From assembly GCF_014696675.1 (NCBI RefSeq), contig NZ_JACJQN010000020.1:58913-122912 (forward strand): a stretch of 64,000 nt of DNA, in the 5' to 3' direction. The notes beneath the pieces were generated by a model. That model ran no database searches. It was not told the origin of the DNA and worked only from the letters and a program-made list of their open reading frames with translations. How positions within the stretch are numbered: position 1 is the stretch's first letter; the number at the start of each line of letters is the position of its first letter. Both the position numbers and the translations under genes were made by a program. Source of the DNA: Phormidium tenue FACHB-1052 (GTDB lineage Bacteria > Cyanobacteriota > Cyanobacteriia > Phormidesmidales > Phormidesmidaceae). This document shows positions 26,744 to 37,807 of this stretch, piece by piece.

Positions 26744-28918
26744 CTACCGAGTAGGACGGGTAGCTGGCGTAGCAAAGGCCTGCTGGAGCTTGCCCACCCG
26801 CTGCTCGGCAGTCTCTGGCGGTGGCGAGATCCACAGCGATTCGTAGAAGAAGAAGGACATGCCGGAGTAGGCGCGATCGCGCACCGCCGCCATCTGATCA
26901 GTAATAAAGTCCATCTTCACCGGAGCCGCCCGCAGACCGCTAAGAATACCGATATTCACCGGAATTTTGCGCCGCGCTGCCTGAATTGAGGGCTTATTCA
27001 TTTCCCACATAAAGCGGTTGTTGTCGCTGCGGTAGACCTGCACCACCAGCTCATCGACAATGCCCCGGTTGACCCAGGTGGGCCAGTCTTGCAGGTAGTT
27101 GGTAAAGGCAAAGGGGTAGGGGTTGGGCGAAATCGACACCACCGCATTGGGCCGTCGCGCCTTCACCAGTTTGTGCACCTCGGCCAAAAAGTCGGAAATT
27201 TTGCTGGCCCGCCAGGCCATCCACTCCGCATCTTGAGGATCGTTTGGTGGGGTACGACCCCCGTGCTCGGCCCGATAGAGGTTGATGGTGAAGGGGTCGT
27301 AGCCAAAGTCCACCGGCAGACCGAGGTGGTCGTCAAACTGAAAACCATCCACCTCGTAGTTTGAGACCAGCTCGTTGATCAGCTCTAGCTGAAACTTCTG
27401 CACCTGGGGATGAAACGGGTTCATCCAGCGGCGCGGAATCACGTTGCCCTCCATCCAAATGCCGGGGTCATTCACTACGTCAGGGTCGGGGAGAAAGTCG
27501 TCTTGGGCCAGCCACTGATCCGTCCGCTGCTTTTCGCGGGCCAGCTCCCCTGCTTTGGGGACATCCAAAGCGGGGGTTAGCTTGGCAGCCTGTTTAGTGT
27601 GTAGACTAGCGGCCAGTTTGGGCACATCCCTAGGTCGTGTGGAATCACGGGGAGCAAGAGGCTCTGGATCAGGGGGCGTTGGCTCAACTCGTTTTTGGGT
27701 GAACCAGTCGGGGTGGCGGCGGTAGAGTTCGTAATTGGCGGGGGCCATAAAGCCAAACTCAAACCAGGGCACCACGGCCATGCCCCGGGCGTGACCCATG
27801 GCGATCGCCTCGCGCATCATGTCGCGTTGGCCTGCCGGTCCTTGACCATCGCTTTCGCTGGCGGGGCCGGGGGCGCGCAGGTCGCCGTAAAGGTGCTGGC
27901 TCACCCCCAGCTCGCGCCGGGCAGTGGCGCTGGGGTAGAGGGTGTGGCCGTAGTTCCACACCACGGGGTAAAGCGTGTTGAAGTTGAGGTCGGCCAGACG
28001 GGTTACCGCCGCTTGCAGAGACTCAGTGGAAAACAGCACCTGGCTATCCACATTGGTTAACCACACGCCGCGCGTTTCACGGGCGGGGGAGGCTACGGCG
28101 GGGGTCTGGGCCTGGGCCACCCAGGCGGGGTCAATCGTCTGGCTCAGGGCCGGGTTATTTGGCGCAACGTGGCACAGCAAAGCCACGGCTTCGCCCCGAG
28201 TTAGCCGTTGAGTGGGGTTGAGGCGATTGCCCTGGGGATAGTTCACCACCACGCCTTGGGTGAGAGCAAGGGCCACCCCTTCGCGGGCATAGGGGGGCAC
28301 CTGGCGGCCATCCTCTAGGCTGGTGTTAATGATTGTATTAGCGGCAATTTGGTAGCTGCCGCCCAGCTTGGTGGCTAGGGCCATAATGCCCTCGGCCCGC
28401 ACCAGAGGGCGATCGCGCTGAAAGTAAGCATCGGGGTAGTGGGCCGCCACCGTGGGCGCGGTTTGCACGCCCAACGCCCGCTCCAGCGGGTTCGCCCATG
28501 ATTGGGCTGGCCCTACGGGTGAGATCAGGTTCAACAGAGTGACGTAGTCGCCCCAGAGAATCGGGTCATTGGGGTGAAATAGCCCCCTGGCGTCGGGGGC
28601 GATCAGGCGCTGTTCGACCAGTTCCGTGATGCAGTCCTTCGCCCAGTGGTTTTGAATGTCGGTGGGGATAACGACAGGAACAGAGGGCCGGGGAAGATTG
28701 GGTCGCGGGAGAGCGAGCCCAGGCTCCGCCTGATCACCTAATTCCTGCTTAGGGCCAGTGGCCTGGGCTACCTCAACCGGAACCATTGCTACCGCCTTGG
28801 GCAGCAGGGGTAGTAGCCCTGAGCCACCCACAGCTAAAATCAGCGCAGCGCTGAAACTCAGCAGCGATCGCCGCCACCCCCTACCCATCCATCTTCTCTC
28901 CACCTGGCCCATACCCAT
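26744..28918 (-). CDS. Surface protein: SLH domains plus GH10-like (DUF187) hydrolase domain
   Basis: A 724-residue exported protein. A signal peptide is followed by S-layer-homology-like repeats (about residues 90-250: DIQNHWAKDCITELVEQRLI, later AEGIMALATKL and TRGEAVALLCHV) and then a catalytic domain of the GHL10/DUF187 type from about 280: RGVWLTNVDSQVLFS, VVPWFEFGFM, DGFQFDDHLGLP with its acidic pair, and VSISPNPYPFAF. Such proteins are thought to act on cell-wall or exopolysaccharide glycans. The start ATG overlaps the stop of the SUI1 gene (TGATG), so translation is probably coupled. A TTG three bases upstream is an alternative. Confidence 0.88.
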   Translation of the reverse strand: MGMGQVERRWMGRGWRRSLLSFSAALILAVGGSGLLPLLPKAVAMVPVEVAQATGPKQELGDQAEPGLALPRPNLPRPSVPVVIPTDIQNHWAKDCITELVEQRLIAPDARGLFHPNDPILWGDYVTLLNLISPVGPAQSWANPLERALGVQTAPTVAAHYPDAYFQRDRPLVRAEGIMALATKLGGSYQIAANTIINTSLEDGRQVPPYAREGVALALTQGVVVNYPQGNRLNPTQRLTRGEAVALLCHVAPNNPALSQTIDPAWVAQAQTPAVASPARETRGVWLTNVDSQVLFSTESLQAAVTRLADLNFNTLYPVVWNYGHTLYPSATARRELGVSQHLYGDLRAPGPASESDGQGPAGQRDMMREAIAMGHARGMAVVPWFEFGFMAPANYELYRRHPDWFTQKRVEPTPPDPEPLAPRDSTRPRDVPKLAASLHTKQAAKLTPALDVPKAGELAREKQRTDQWLAQDDFLPDPDVVNDPGIWMEGNVIPRRWMNPFHPQVQKFQLELINELVSNYEVDGFQFDDHLGLPVDFGYDPFTINLYRAEHGGRTPPNDPQDAEWMAWRASKISDFLAEVHKLVKARRPNAVVSISPNPYPFAFTNYLQDWPTWVNRGIVDELVVQVYRSDNNRFMWEMNKPSIQAARRKIPVNIGILSGLRAAPVKMDFITDQMAAVRDRAYSGMSFFFYESLWISPPPETAEQRVGKLQQAFATPATRPTR

Positions 28919-29268
28919 CAACCTCCACTCCGTTTAGCCTGGTAGCCCTTGGCCACCAGGAGTTCGACTAGCTTTTGAGCGTGGTCGCCCTGAATTTCAA
29001 TGGTGTCGTCTTTGGCGGTGCCGCCGGTGCCGCACTGGGCCTTGAGCTGCTTAGCCAGGGCGGTGAGCTGGTCGGGGCTGTGCTGAAACCCGTTGATGAT
29101 GGTGACAGTTTTGCCGCCGCGCCCCTTGCGGCTGACCTGCACGCGCACCGTTTGCTGATTGGGGGCGCGATCGGGCACGCCCCGCGCCATCGGGTCGGCG
29201 GGGCCAAACTCGCGATAGGCGTGACGATCACCGGTTCCAGAACTGTTGCCAGCTTTATTCTTGCCCAT
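28918..29268 (-). CDS. SUI1/eIF1-like translation factor (YciH family)
   Basis: A 116-residue protein from the ATG at 29268 (alternatives 29274 and 29322). The C-terminal SUI1 domain is clear: TVRVQVSRKGRGGKTVTIINGF, LAKQLKAQCGTGGTAKDDTIEIQGDH, and KLVELLVAKGYQAK. The bacterial homologue YciH can bind the ribosome and influence start-site selection, but its normal role is not settled. The N-terminal 40 residues are low-complexity. Its stop codon overlaps the start of the SLH/glycosidase gene, an odd functional pairing that probably reflects only transcription. Confidence 0.9.
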   Translation of the reverse strand: MGKNKAGNSSGTGDRHAYREFGPADPMARGVPDRAPNQQTVRVQVSRKGRGGKTVTIINGFQHSPDQLTALAKQLKAQCGTGGTAKDDTIEIQGDHAQKLVELLVAKGYQAKRSGG

Positions 29269-29505
29269 AGCCATTACCTGAACTGCCTGATTTATACCAC
29301 TGGCCGGGATACCTCGGGGCATCGCCCTAGGCCAGATCCCCCCAGAAGGCTGGACTGGGCCATGTTCCCTCCCCGGCTGTCATCAAAACTAACGATGAGT
29401 GGCGCAATGCGATGGCGGCGATCCGGGTAGCATCCAGCCGTTCTTCCCTCGAATAGGAGGACTACACTAGAACCAGCAGCTCCATCCCCCGCAACACCCG
29501 ACTCT

Positions 29506-30249
29506 ATGCAACTCCATCTCAAGGTTTGGCGTCAGGCCAATGCCGACACCCCCGGCCAGTTTTGCACCTACACCGTGGCCGATGCCCACCCCGATATGTC
29601 GTTTTTAGAGCTGCTCGACGTGCTCAACGAGCAGCTCACCCACGCGGGCGAGCTGCCGGTGGAGTTTGACCACGACTGCCGCGAGGGCATCTGCGGTTCC
29701 TGCGGCGTGATGATCGACGGCAAGGCCCACGGTGGGCTGCCCCAGACCGCCACCTGCCAGCTCTACCTACGCCACTTCAAAGACGGCGACCACATCACCA
29801 TCGAACCCTGGCGGGCCAAGGGCTTTCCGGTAATCAAGGATCTGGTGGTGGATCGCTCGGCGCTCGATCGCATCGTCATGGCCGGGGGCTACATTTCCGT
29901 CAAAACCGGCTCGGCCCCAGAGGCCAACGCCATCCCTGTCCCCAAGACCAACGCCGATGCCGCCTTTGACTACGCCGCCTGCATCGGCTGCGGAGCCTGC
30001 ATCGCGGCCTGCCCCAACGCCTCCGCCTCCCTATTTACCGCCGCCAAAGTCGCTCACCTGGCGCTGCTGCCCCAGGGCCATCCCGAACGCCACCAGCGGG
30101 TGCTAGCCATGGGCAACCAGATGGCCGCTGAGGGCTTTGGCGACTGCTCGAACCACGGCGAATGCCAGGCGGTGTGCCCTAAAGGGATTTCGATCGATGC
30201 GATCGCCTCCATGCGCCGGGAGTACGTACGAGCAACAGTGGGCCTTTAG
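29506..30249 (+). CDS. sdhB: Succinate dehydrogenase/fumarate reductase iron-sulfur subunit
   Basis: A 247-residue Fe-S protein that passes electrons from the flavoprotein subunit to quinone. The N-terminal plant-ferredoxin-like part has the [2Fe-2S] Cys set in [11 protein letters not shown] and TATC. The C-terminal part has [13 protein letters not shown] for [4Fe-4S] and [14 protein letters not shown] for the third cluster. No sdhA or membrane anchor gene is adjacent; cyanobacterial sdh genes are usually scattered. A long inverted repeat begins inside its stop codon and separates it from the convergent WD40 gene. Confidence 0.95.
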   Translation: MQLHLKVWRQANADTPGQFCTYTVADAHPDMSFLELLDVLNEQLTHAGELPVEFDHDCREGICGSCGVMIDGKAHGGLPQTATCQLYLRHFKDGDHITIEPWRAKGFPVIKDLVVDRSALDRIVMAGGYISVKTGSAPEANAIPVPKTNADAAFDYAACIGCGACIAACPNASASLFTAAKVAHLALLPQGHPERHQRVLAMGNQMAAEGFGDCSNHGECQAVCPKGISIDAIASMRREYVRATVGL

Positions 30250-30315
30250 AGTTTTTAGTTTTTAGTTTTGAATTTTGAATTGAGCACGGCATTCAAAACT
30301 AAAAACTAAAAACTC
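30249..30315. repeat. Perfect 25-bp inverted repeat at convergent gene ends
   Basis: Arms at 30249-30273 and 30291-30315 are exact reverse complements around a 17-base loop. Each arm is built from TTTTTAG repeats followed by TTTTGAAT. It starts at the last base of the sdhB stop codon. It may end transcription from both sides. The TTTTGAATTTTGAAT composition is also seen in short form near 40190, suggesting a dispersed intergenic repeat. Confidence 0.85.
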
Positions 30316-30321
30316 AATACC

Positions 30322-31353
30322 TCACCCCTCCTGCCAAACCCTCACCGTGCCATCCCACCCGGCACTGACCAACGTTTTGCCATTGGGGGCAAAATCTACT
30401 CCCCAAACCCAGCCCTCGTGGCCATGCAAAATAGAGATCAGGCGACCCTGCTCCATGTTCCACAGACGAATGGTGCTGTCGTTACTGGCCGTAGCCAGCA
30501 GCTTGCCGTCAGGGTTAAAGGCGAGGCTGTTAACCGGGGCTGGGTGAGCCTTAAAGCAGGTGGTCTGACGGCCACTGTTGAGTTTCCAAAAGCGCACGGT
30601 GCAGTCGGCGCTGGCGCTGGCCAGCAGCCAGTTGTTGGGACTGGCGGCTACCGCCAGCACTTCGCCGGTATGGCCCGTGAGCACGTGGTTGCGCCCCTTA
30701 CCCTGAATGCGATACAGGCGAATGGTTTGATCCTGGCTGCCGCTAATTACTGTGGTGCCGTCGTGGCTGACGGCAATGGAGCGCACCCAGTGGGTATGGC
30801 CATTGAACTGATGCACGAGGGTGCGATCGCTCAGTCGCCAAACGCAAATTTTGTGGTCTTGACCGCCACTAAACAGATACTTGCCGTTGGGGCTAAAGGC
30901 AACGGCCCGCACCCAGCTGGTGTGCCCTTCTATATGGCCCCAGGCTTCTCCGGTGGTGAAATCCCATAGGCGAATGGTGTTGTCGTTGCTGACGCTGGCA
31001 AAGCAGGTGCGATCGGGGCTCACGGCGACAGCCCGCACCCAGGCCCGATGGTTGTCGATCACCCGCATGGTGTGACCGGTGGCCAGGTTCCAGACCCGCA
31101 CAGTTTTGTCGCCGCTGCCGCTGACGATAAAGTTGCCGTCGGCGCTGACGACCACCGATCGCACCCAACTGCTATGACCCGTGAGCACTCGTGTACAAAC
31201 CCATTTGGTAGCCCGGCGCGGTGGCACAACGACCGTGCCTCGGTCAAGGGCGGTGGCCATATCCACCAGTTCAAAGGCAGAGGGATCGCCATCCAAATCG
31301 CCCTGGGAAAGAGAGTCGGGGGGCTGAGGGGGCATGGCAAAGGTACGCAGCAT
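30322..31353 (-). CDS. WD40 repeat (seven-bladed propeller) protein
   Basis: A 343-residue protein with a short N-terminal region (about residues 1-50) followed by seven WD40 repeats that fill the rest, each of the form GHTxWVRSVAxSxDG then SGSxDxTIRLW. Seven repeats make a single closed beta-propeller. The blades are unusually uniform, with SWVRAVAVS recurring in four of them, which suggests recent internal duplication. Such propellers are scaffolds; there is no enzyme domain. Partners are unknown. It lies 177 bases downstream of nurA on the same strand. Confidence 0.93.
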   Translation of the reverse strand: MLRTFAMPPQPPDSLSQGDLDGDPSAFELVDMATALDRGTVVVPPRRATKWVCTRVLTGHSSWVRSVVVSADGNFIVSGSGDKTVRVWNLATGHTMRVIDNHRAWVRAVAVSPDRTCFASVSNDNTIRLWDFTTGEAWGHIEGHTSWVRAVAFSPNGKYLFSGGQDHKICVWRLSDRTLVHQFNGHTHWVRSIAVSHDGTTVISGSQDQTIRLYRIQGKGRNHVLTGHTGEVLAVAASPNNWLLASASADCTVRFWKLNSGRQTTCFKAHPAPVNSLAFNPDGKLLATASNDSTIRLWNMEQGRLISILHGHEGWVWGVDFAPNGKTLVSAGWDGTVRVWQEG

Positions 31354-31530
31354 AGAGCTCTATCGGTTGTTGGCAACGGCAAACATAGGCGCAGGCTGGC
31401 CCCAGTCCGTAAATTCAACGTCGACTACACCCTGACAGCATCCTATTCCGAAATACTAATTAACACGGGGCTTAACCGAATCTGTCTATCGCTCTGTTTT
31501 TTGGGGTCGCCCTCTTAAAATCCGTCCAGA

Positions 31531-32781
31531 TTAGGCAATGCTGCCGCGCTTGCGGGCCTCTTTATAGGAGGTGCCGACATTCTTGAGGCCAGCGCGAATC
31601 ATTTCTTGCTCTAGCAGGGCAAAAAAGCGGCTGCGATCGCCCCCTTTAACCACCGCCTGATTGTGCGCCTCCGCCAGCGTCACTGGATACCCATACCCCT
31701 TCTGGACTTGGGTTAACACCATTCTGAGCGCCATTTCACAGAGCGCTTCATCGGCCATCACCCACTGGGGCACCTCCACCCGCGCCACCTCAGGGCCGAC
31801 ATTGAGGTAGCAGAAGTACACGCGATGGTCACCATACAGATCCAAAATGCTGGCGGTGCTTCGCCAGAAGGGGCTACGTTCCCCAGGAGCTAACTCTGTT
31901 GCCCAGAAGGTGGCATCCCGCAGCGGCAAAAACCGACCGCAGGGGGCGCGATCGACCTGGTTGCCCTCATCGCTACTGCAATGGGTTTGACAGTCGGGCT
32001 GCAAAAACGGGCAGACCGCAAACCGCAAAAAGTTCATCGCTTCGCCGCTGCGGCTGGCGCTGAGATAGCCAACCAGGGGAATGTTTTGCCGCCGCAGCCG
32101 CTCCCACGCGTCGAGAATGGGGGGCAGAATGCGATCGCGCGCTTCTCCCGGCAGCGATTCCAAAAACCAGTAGATCAGCGACCCATCCACCAGGGCCAGC
32201 ACGGGCACTCGGTTCGCCCTGGGGGCGGCTTCAACCAGGCTGTCGTGAACGGCTTCCCCCAGTTCGGCCAGCCCCACGGCCTCGGCCACAGTGCGGCGAT
32301 GGCCCATCCATTCTTCGGTGCTAATGCCCCACTGGCGCGACAGGTAGAGGTCTTCGGCCCGATACACCACCTCCGGCAGGCTGTCGAGCAGGGGAAATCG
32401 GCTCTGGCCATAGTGGAGCACGACGCGGCCCACGTTGATCAAGTAGCAGTAGGCGATCTCATGGTGGCTAGGGGAAATTTGCGATCCGTCGGTGGCGATG
32501 ACGGTGTGGACCTCAGGGGCAGCAGCGATGGCGGTGCGAACGGTGAGGGCTTCGGTAGGCTGGGCGGCGGTGAAGGGGGCGCGATCGCCCCAAATTTCGG
32601 CCTGGGTGACTAGATCGGGCTGGCGGGCGGCGGCGATCGCCAGCAGATGGCGGGCCGCCGTGATGCGCTCCTGGGCGGCGGCAGCCTCCTGGCTGAGGTG
32701 CTGGCTAATGCCCTGCATCTGCCGGGCCAGCTTCATCAGGTCGAGCATGACGGAGTCAATTTGGTACGCCCATACTAACAT
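31531..32781 (-). CDS. nurA: NurA-domain nuclease
   Basis: A 416-residue protein of the NurA family, a 5'-3' exonuclease/endonuclease that works with the HerA helicase in archaeal and bacterial double-strand-break end processing. The first catalytic motif is VIATDGSQISPS (about residues 94-105) and the second is VLALVDGSLIYWF (about 197-209), each giving a metal-binding Asp. The C-terminal DRSRFFALLEQEM is also typical. The start has GAAAGGGG directly upstream. No herA is seen in the window, so a HerA partner must be elsewhere if it exists. Confidence 0.9.
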   Translation of the reverse strand: MLVWAYQIDSVMLDLMKLARQMQGISQHLSQEAAAAQERITAARHLLAIAAARQPDLVTQAEIWGDRAPFTAAQPTEALTVRTAIAAAPEVHTVIATDGSQISPSHHEIAYCYLINVGRVVLHYGQSRFPLLDSLPEVVYRAEDLYLSRQWGISTEEWMGHRRTVAEAVGLAELGEAVHDSLVEAAPRANRVPVLALVDGSLIYWFLESLPGEARDRILPPILDAWERLRRQNIPLVGYLSASRSGEAMNFLRFAVCPFLQPDCQTHCSSDEGNQVDRAPCGRFLPLRDATFWATELAPGERSPFWRSTASILDLYGDHRVYFCYLNVGPEVARVEVPQWVMADEALCEMALRMVLTQVQKGYGYPVTLAEAHNQAVVKGGDRSRFFALLEQEMIRAGLKNVGTSYKEARKRGSIA

Positions 32782-32888
32782 CCCCTTTCAGAATTTTTCG
32801 TGAGAACCTGCGCCCTACGGATGCCACTTTGGTGCTCACCGTTATACTGTCGGGTGGCTTATGCCTTGGTCGTGTTCTGGTCGTGCTT

Positions 32889-34412
32889 ATGGCGTCAAGA
32901 TGGCTCACCGTGGGGTTCAGCTCAGGAGCGTTAGCAACCCTGGGTGCCCTAGTTGTAGCTGCCCCCGTTCAGGCTGCAACCCTGCAATACTGGTGGTTTG
33001 ATGCCCAGACCAACCAGCTAGTGTTTACCACCGATAGCCAGGTGCAGCCTCGGGCTCAACTGCTGGTTAATCCTACCCGCATCGTGGTTGACCTGCCCAA
33101 TACCCAGTTGGGCAGCACCAATGCCAGCCAGGCCGTCGGCGGTGCCGTGCGCGAAGTGCGGGCGGGCCAGTTCGATCGCCAAACTACCCGCCTAGTCATC
33201 GAGCTTGCGCCCGGCTACAGTTTGAACCCCCAAGATGTGCGGGTTCAAGGGGTGCGCCCCAACCAGTGGGCGGTGCAGCTCCCCACCCTCAACCAGGGCG
33301 CAGCCCCGGCCTCAGGAGCGCTGCCACCGGCTACCGCCACCGCCAACCGGGTGCAGGGCAACACCGGCACCGGCGCTGGCTCCATTCTCAGCGGCGTGGT
33401 CACCACCGGCGACGGCTTCCTGATTCGGCTCAGCGGCACTTCGCCCACGCCCTCAGTGCAAATTACCAGCGACGATGCCGACAACCGCTTCGCCATCATC
33501 GATCTGCCCAACACTGCCGTAGCGGGCAATCTGCGCCCCGACGATTTGCCCAACTACCGCTACAGCATCATTGCCTGGGATGTAGCTCAGCAACCCACCA
33601 ATCCCCCCTCGACCCGCATTACCCTCCGGCTCTCTCCCACCAGCCCCGACTGGCGCGCCCTGCGCAACAACAGCGGCGTGATTGTGCTGCCCCCCAGCGG
33701 CGTGCCGATCAGCAGTATTGCCGACGAACCGGCCCCCCTGGCGGCGGCTCCGGGCAGACCACCTCAGGCCCAGACGCCCCCGCCCCCCCAAGCCCAAACA
33801 CCGCCCAGTCCGACCCCGCCGCCTACGCGCTCCGCAGAGCCAGTGGCTCTGCCCTCAGCGCCGAGTGGCCGAGTGGTCGTAGCCATTGACCCCGGTCACG
33901 GTGGGCGTGACCCTGGAGCGGTGGGCATCGGCGGGCTGCAAGAAAAGCAGGTAATTTTTCCCATCTCGCTGCGGGTGGCTGAGCTGCTCGAAAGCCAGGG
34001 AGTTGTCGTCGTGATGACTCGCCGCGAGGATGTCGCCGTCGATTTGCAGGCCCGAGCCGACATCGCCAATCGCGCCCAGGCCAACCTGTTTGTCAGCATT
34101 CACGCCAACGCCATCAGCATGAGCCGCCCCGATGTTAACGGCATTGAGTCGTACTATTCCTCAGAAACCGGTCGTCGGCTGGCGGCTACCCTCCAGGCCA
34201 GCATGCTGGCGGCTACGGGCATGCGCGATCGCGGCGTGAAACAAGCCCGCTTTGCCGTGCTGCGCCAATCCACCATGCCCGCCACTCTGCTCGAAATCGG
34301 CTTTGTCACTGGCGCTCAGGATGCTCCCCGATTGGCTGACCCCGCCTGGCGCGAGTCTATGGCCCAGGCGATCGCCCGCGGCATTCTGCAATATATCCAG
34401 CAAGGGCTGTAG
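32889..34412 (+). CDS. amiC: N-acetylmuramoyl-L-alanine amidase with AMIN domains
   Basis: A 507-residue exported enzyme that cleaves the amide between muramic acid and the stem peptide, needed for septal wall splitting and, in filamentous cyanobacteria, for septal pore formation. After a signal peptide come two AMIN domains (about residues 30-125 and 165-270), a Pro-rich linker (about 285-320), and the Amidase_3 domain. Zinc ligands are visible: His in AIDPGHGGRD, Glu in GGLQEKQ, His in VSIHANA; the catalytic Glu is in LLEIGFVTG. ATG 32889 is preferred over 32829. The next gene starts six bases after its stop. Confidence 0.94.
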   Translation: MASRWLTVGFSSGALATLGALVVAAPVQAATLQYWWFDAQTNQLVFTTDSQVQPRAQLLVNPTRIVVDLPNTQLGSTNASQAVGGAVREVRAGQFDRQTTRLVIELAPGYSLNPQDVRVQGVRPNQWAVQLPTLNQGAAPASGALPPATATANRVQGNTGTGAGSILSGVVTTGDGFLIRLSGTSPTPSVQITSDDADNRFAIIDLPNTAVAGNLRPDDLPNYRYSIIAWDVAQQPTNPPSTRITLRLSPTSPDWRALRNNSGVIVLPPSGVPISSIADEPAPLAAAPGRPPQAQTPPPPQAQTPPSPTPPPTRSAEPVALPSAPSGRVVVAIDPGHGGRDPGAVGIGGLQEKQVIFPISLRVAELLESQGVVVVMTRREDVAVDLQARADIANRAQANLFVSIHANAISMSRPDVNGIESYYSSETGRRLAATLQASMLAATGMRDRGVKQARFAVLRQSTMPATLLEIGFVTGAQDAPRLADPAWRESMAQAIARGILQYIQQGL

Positions 34413-34418
34413 CGGCGA

Positions 34419-35219
34419 ATGGCCTACTGGTTCTCCGGGCAGCTCTGCGAGGGCACCGATCTTGCCCTTGCCGTCAATGACCCCGCCCTGATTTACGGGG
34501 CCACGGTGTTTACCACTCTGCGCATCTACGGGGCTAGGCTCGACCACCCCCTCACCCACTGGGCAGCCCACCAACAGCGCCTAGCTCATGGCCTGACCGA
34601 TTTTGGCTGGCCCAGCCCCGACTGGAGTCAGGTGCGTCAAGGGGCCGAGGCTTTGTTAAAGGACTACCCTGTTCTGCGGATCACCTGCCTGCCCGACGGT
34701 CGCGAGCTGGTGACTGGGCGCAGTTTGCCCCCAGACTTAGAGACAATGCAGACCCAAGGCGTTACCGCCTGGGTGGCGCAGGGGGAGATGTATCGGAGAT
34801 CCTTGCCTGCCTACAAAACCGGCAACTACCTTGGAGCCTGGCTAGCCCTCCAGGCCGCCCAGCGGCACGGTGCCCGCGAAGCCATCCTGGTCAACGCCCG
34901 AGGCCAATGGCTGGAAACCAGCACCGGCAACCTCTGGGGCTGGGCCAACGGTCAATGGCACACTCCTGGCTTGGGAACTGGCCTGCTGCCGGGGATCATC
35001 CGTACCCACCTGATTGAATATTTAAAGCAGCAAGGGGAACGGGTCGATCAGTCCCCCTGGCCGCCAGGGGTGATTCAGCGCTTTGAGGTGTTGGCCTATA
35101 GCAACTCAGGGGTGCAGATAGTACCGATTCACACAGTTTTGGGCGATCGCAGTAGACTGGAGGTTAACCCACAGCACCCAGCCCTAGCGGCTTTGCGGGC
35201 TGCATTTAGCGAAAATTGA
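34419..35219 (+). CDS. pabC: Class IV PLP aminotransferase, probably aminodeoxychorismate lyase
   Basis: A 266-residue fold-type IV PLP enzyme. The family pattern is present: early TVFTTLRIYG with the active-site Arg region, PLP Lys in LPAYKTGNYLGAWLA (about residue 130), the ETSTGNLWGW phosphate-binding loop, and the LGTGLLPGIIR segment. PabC, which makes 4-aminobenzoate for folate, is the most likely assignment for a cyanobacterial class IV enzyme of this length; D-amino acid or branched-chain aminotransferase cannot be excluded. It is coupled to amiC by a six-base gap. Confidence 0.75.
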   Translation: MAYWFSGQLCEGTDLALAVNDPALIYGATVFTTLRIYGARLDHPLTHWAAHQQRLAHGLTDFGWPSPDWSQVRQGAEALLKDYPVLRITCLPDGRELVTGRSLPPDLETMQTQGVTAWVAQGEMYRRSLPAYKTGNYLGAWLALQAAQRHGAREAILVNARGQWLETSTGNLWGWANGQWHTPGLGTGLLPGIIRTHLIEYLKQQGERVDQSPWPPGVIQRFEVLAYSNSGVQIVPIHTVLGDRSRLEVNPQHPALAALRAAFSEN

Positions 35220-35384
35220 CCCCTAACCCAATTATTGATTAGCCCATTCCGACAGATGACGTTAACATAAGTTAATATCTCTCTAATCTTGCGGCTTATT
35301 AAAGCATTAGCCCCAAATTGGTTTCATTAGAAACGGTTTCTAAGCAACAGTTCATCCCAAGAAGTAAGTGGAGGCATTAGCCCG

Positions 35385-37226
<1,842 letters not shown>

Positions 37227-37253
37227 GTCACACTGAGTCTATTAGCTGAATAG

Positions 37254-37287
37254 AAAAGGGGATGTCCACCAGGGCGTCCCCTTTTTT
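37254..37287 (+). terminator. Intrinsic terminator after ftsH
   Basis: AAAAGGGGA at 37254-37262 pairs with TCCCCTTTT at 37277-37285, 14-base loop, ending in a T run. It lies 27 bases after the ftsH stop. Confidence 0.9.
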
Positions 37288-37457
37288 GTGAGCATCAATC
37301 GCTAGGCAAGACGCCATATAGGGACGAGGACGTTTGGCGAGCGCTGGGGGCTGTGTAACGCTTTGCAAGCAATGGTGGGCAAACCGTTAGAAATCATCGA
37401 CGCAGATGAGCCTAAGGGCTAGGGTTGTCGTTGTTTTATAGAGCCACAGGCTGCGAG

Positions 37458-37805
37458 ATGACCGTTCAACCTCGATCTTCTGCATTAAACATCATTCTCA
37501 CCAATATTGAAACCGTCCCTGGCAAAACCGTTACTCAGCACATGGGCTTGGTACAGGGCAGCTCGGTGCGAGCTAAACACATTGGCCGCGACATTGCCGC
37601 TGGACTCAAAAATATCGTGGGCGGCGAGCTCAAGGGCTACACCGAACTGCTGCAAGAAGCCCGCGAAGAGGCTACTAGCCGCATGGTGCAAGAGGCCCAA
37701 AAGCGGGGCGCAAATGCCATTGTCAACGTCCGCTTTGCCACCTCGTCGCTAACCCAGGGTGCAGCAGAATTGTTCGCCTACGGCACCGCCGTGCGGGTTG
37801 AATAG
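37458..37805 (+). CDS. YbjQ/UPF0145 family protein, first of a tandem pair
   Basis: A 115-residue protein of the YbjQ family (heavy-metal-binding-domain superfamily by fold; members assemble into pentamers). Typical segments are GLVQGSSVRAKHIGRDIAAGLKN, YTELLQEAREEATSRMVQEA, GANAIVNVRF and the C-terminal FAYGTAVRV. ATG 37458 is preferred to a TTG at 37425. No signal peptide is present, so it should be cytosolic. It ends two bases before the start of a second YbjQ gene. Confidence 0.88.
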   Translation: MTVQPRSSALNIILTNIETVPGKTVTQHMGLVQGSSVRAKHIGRDIAAGLKNIVGGELKGYTELLQEAREEATSRMVQEAQKRGANAIVNVRFATSSLTQGAAELFAYGTAVRVE

Positions 37806-37807
37806 CT

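Noticed and set aside
32829..32888. Upstream start for amiC
   Set aside because: The extra 20 residues spoil the signal peptide; ATG 32889 gives a standard one.
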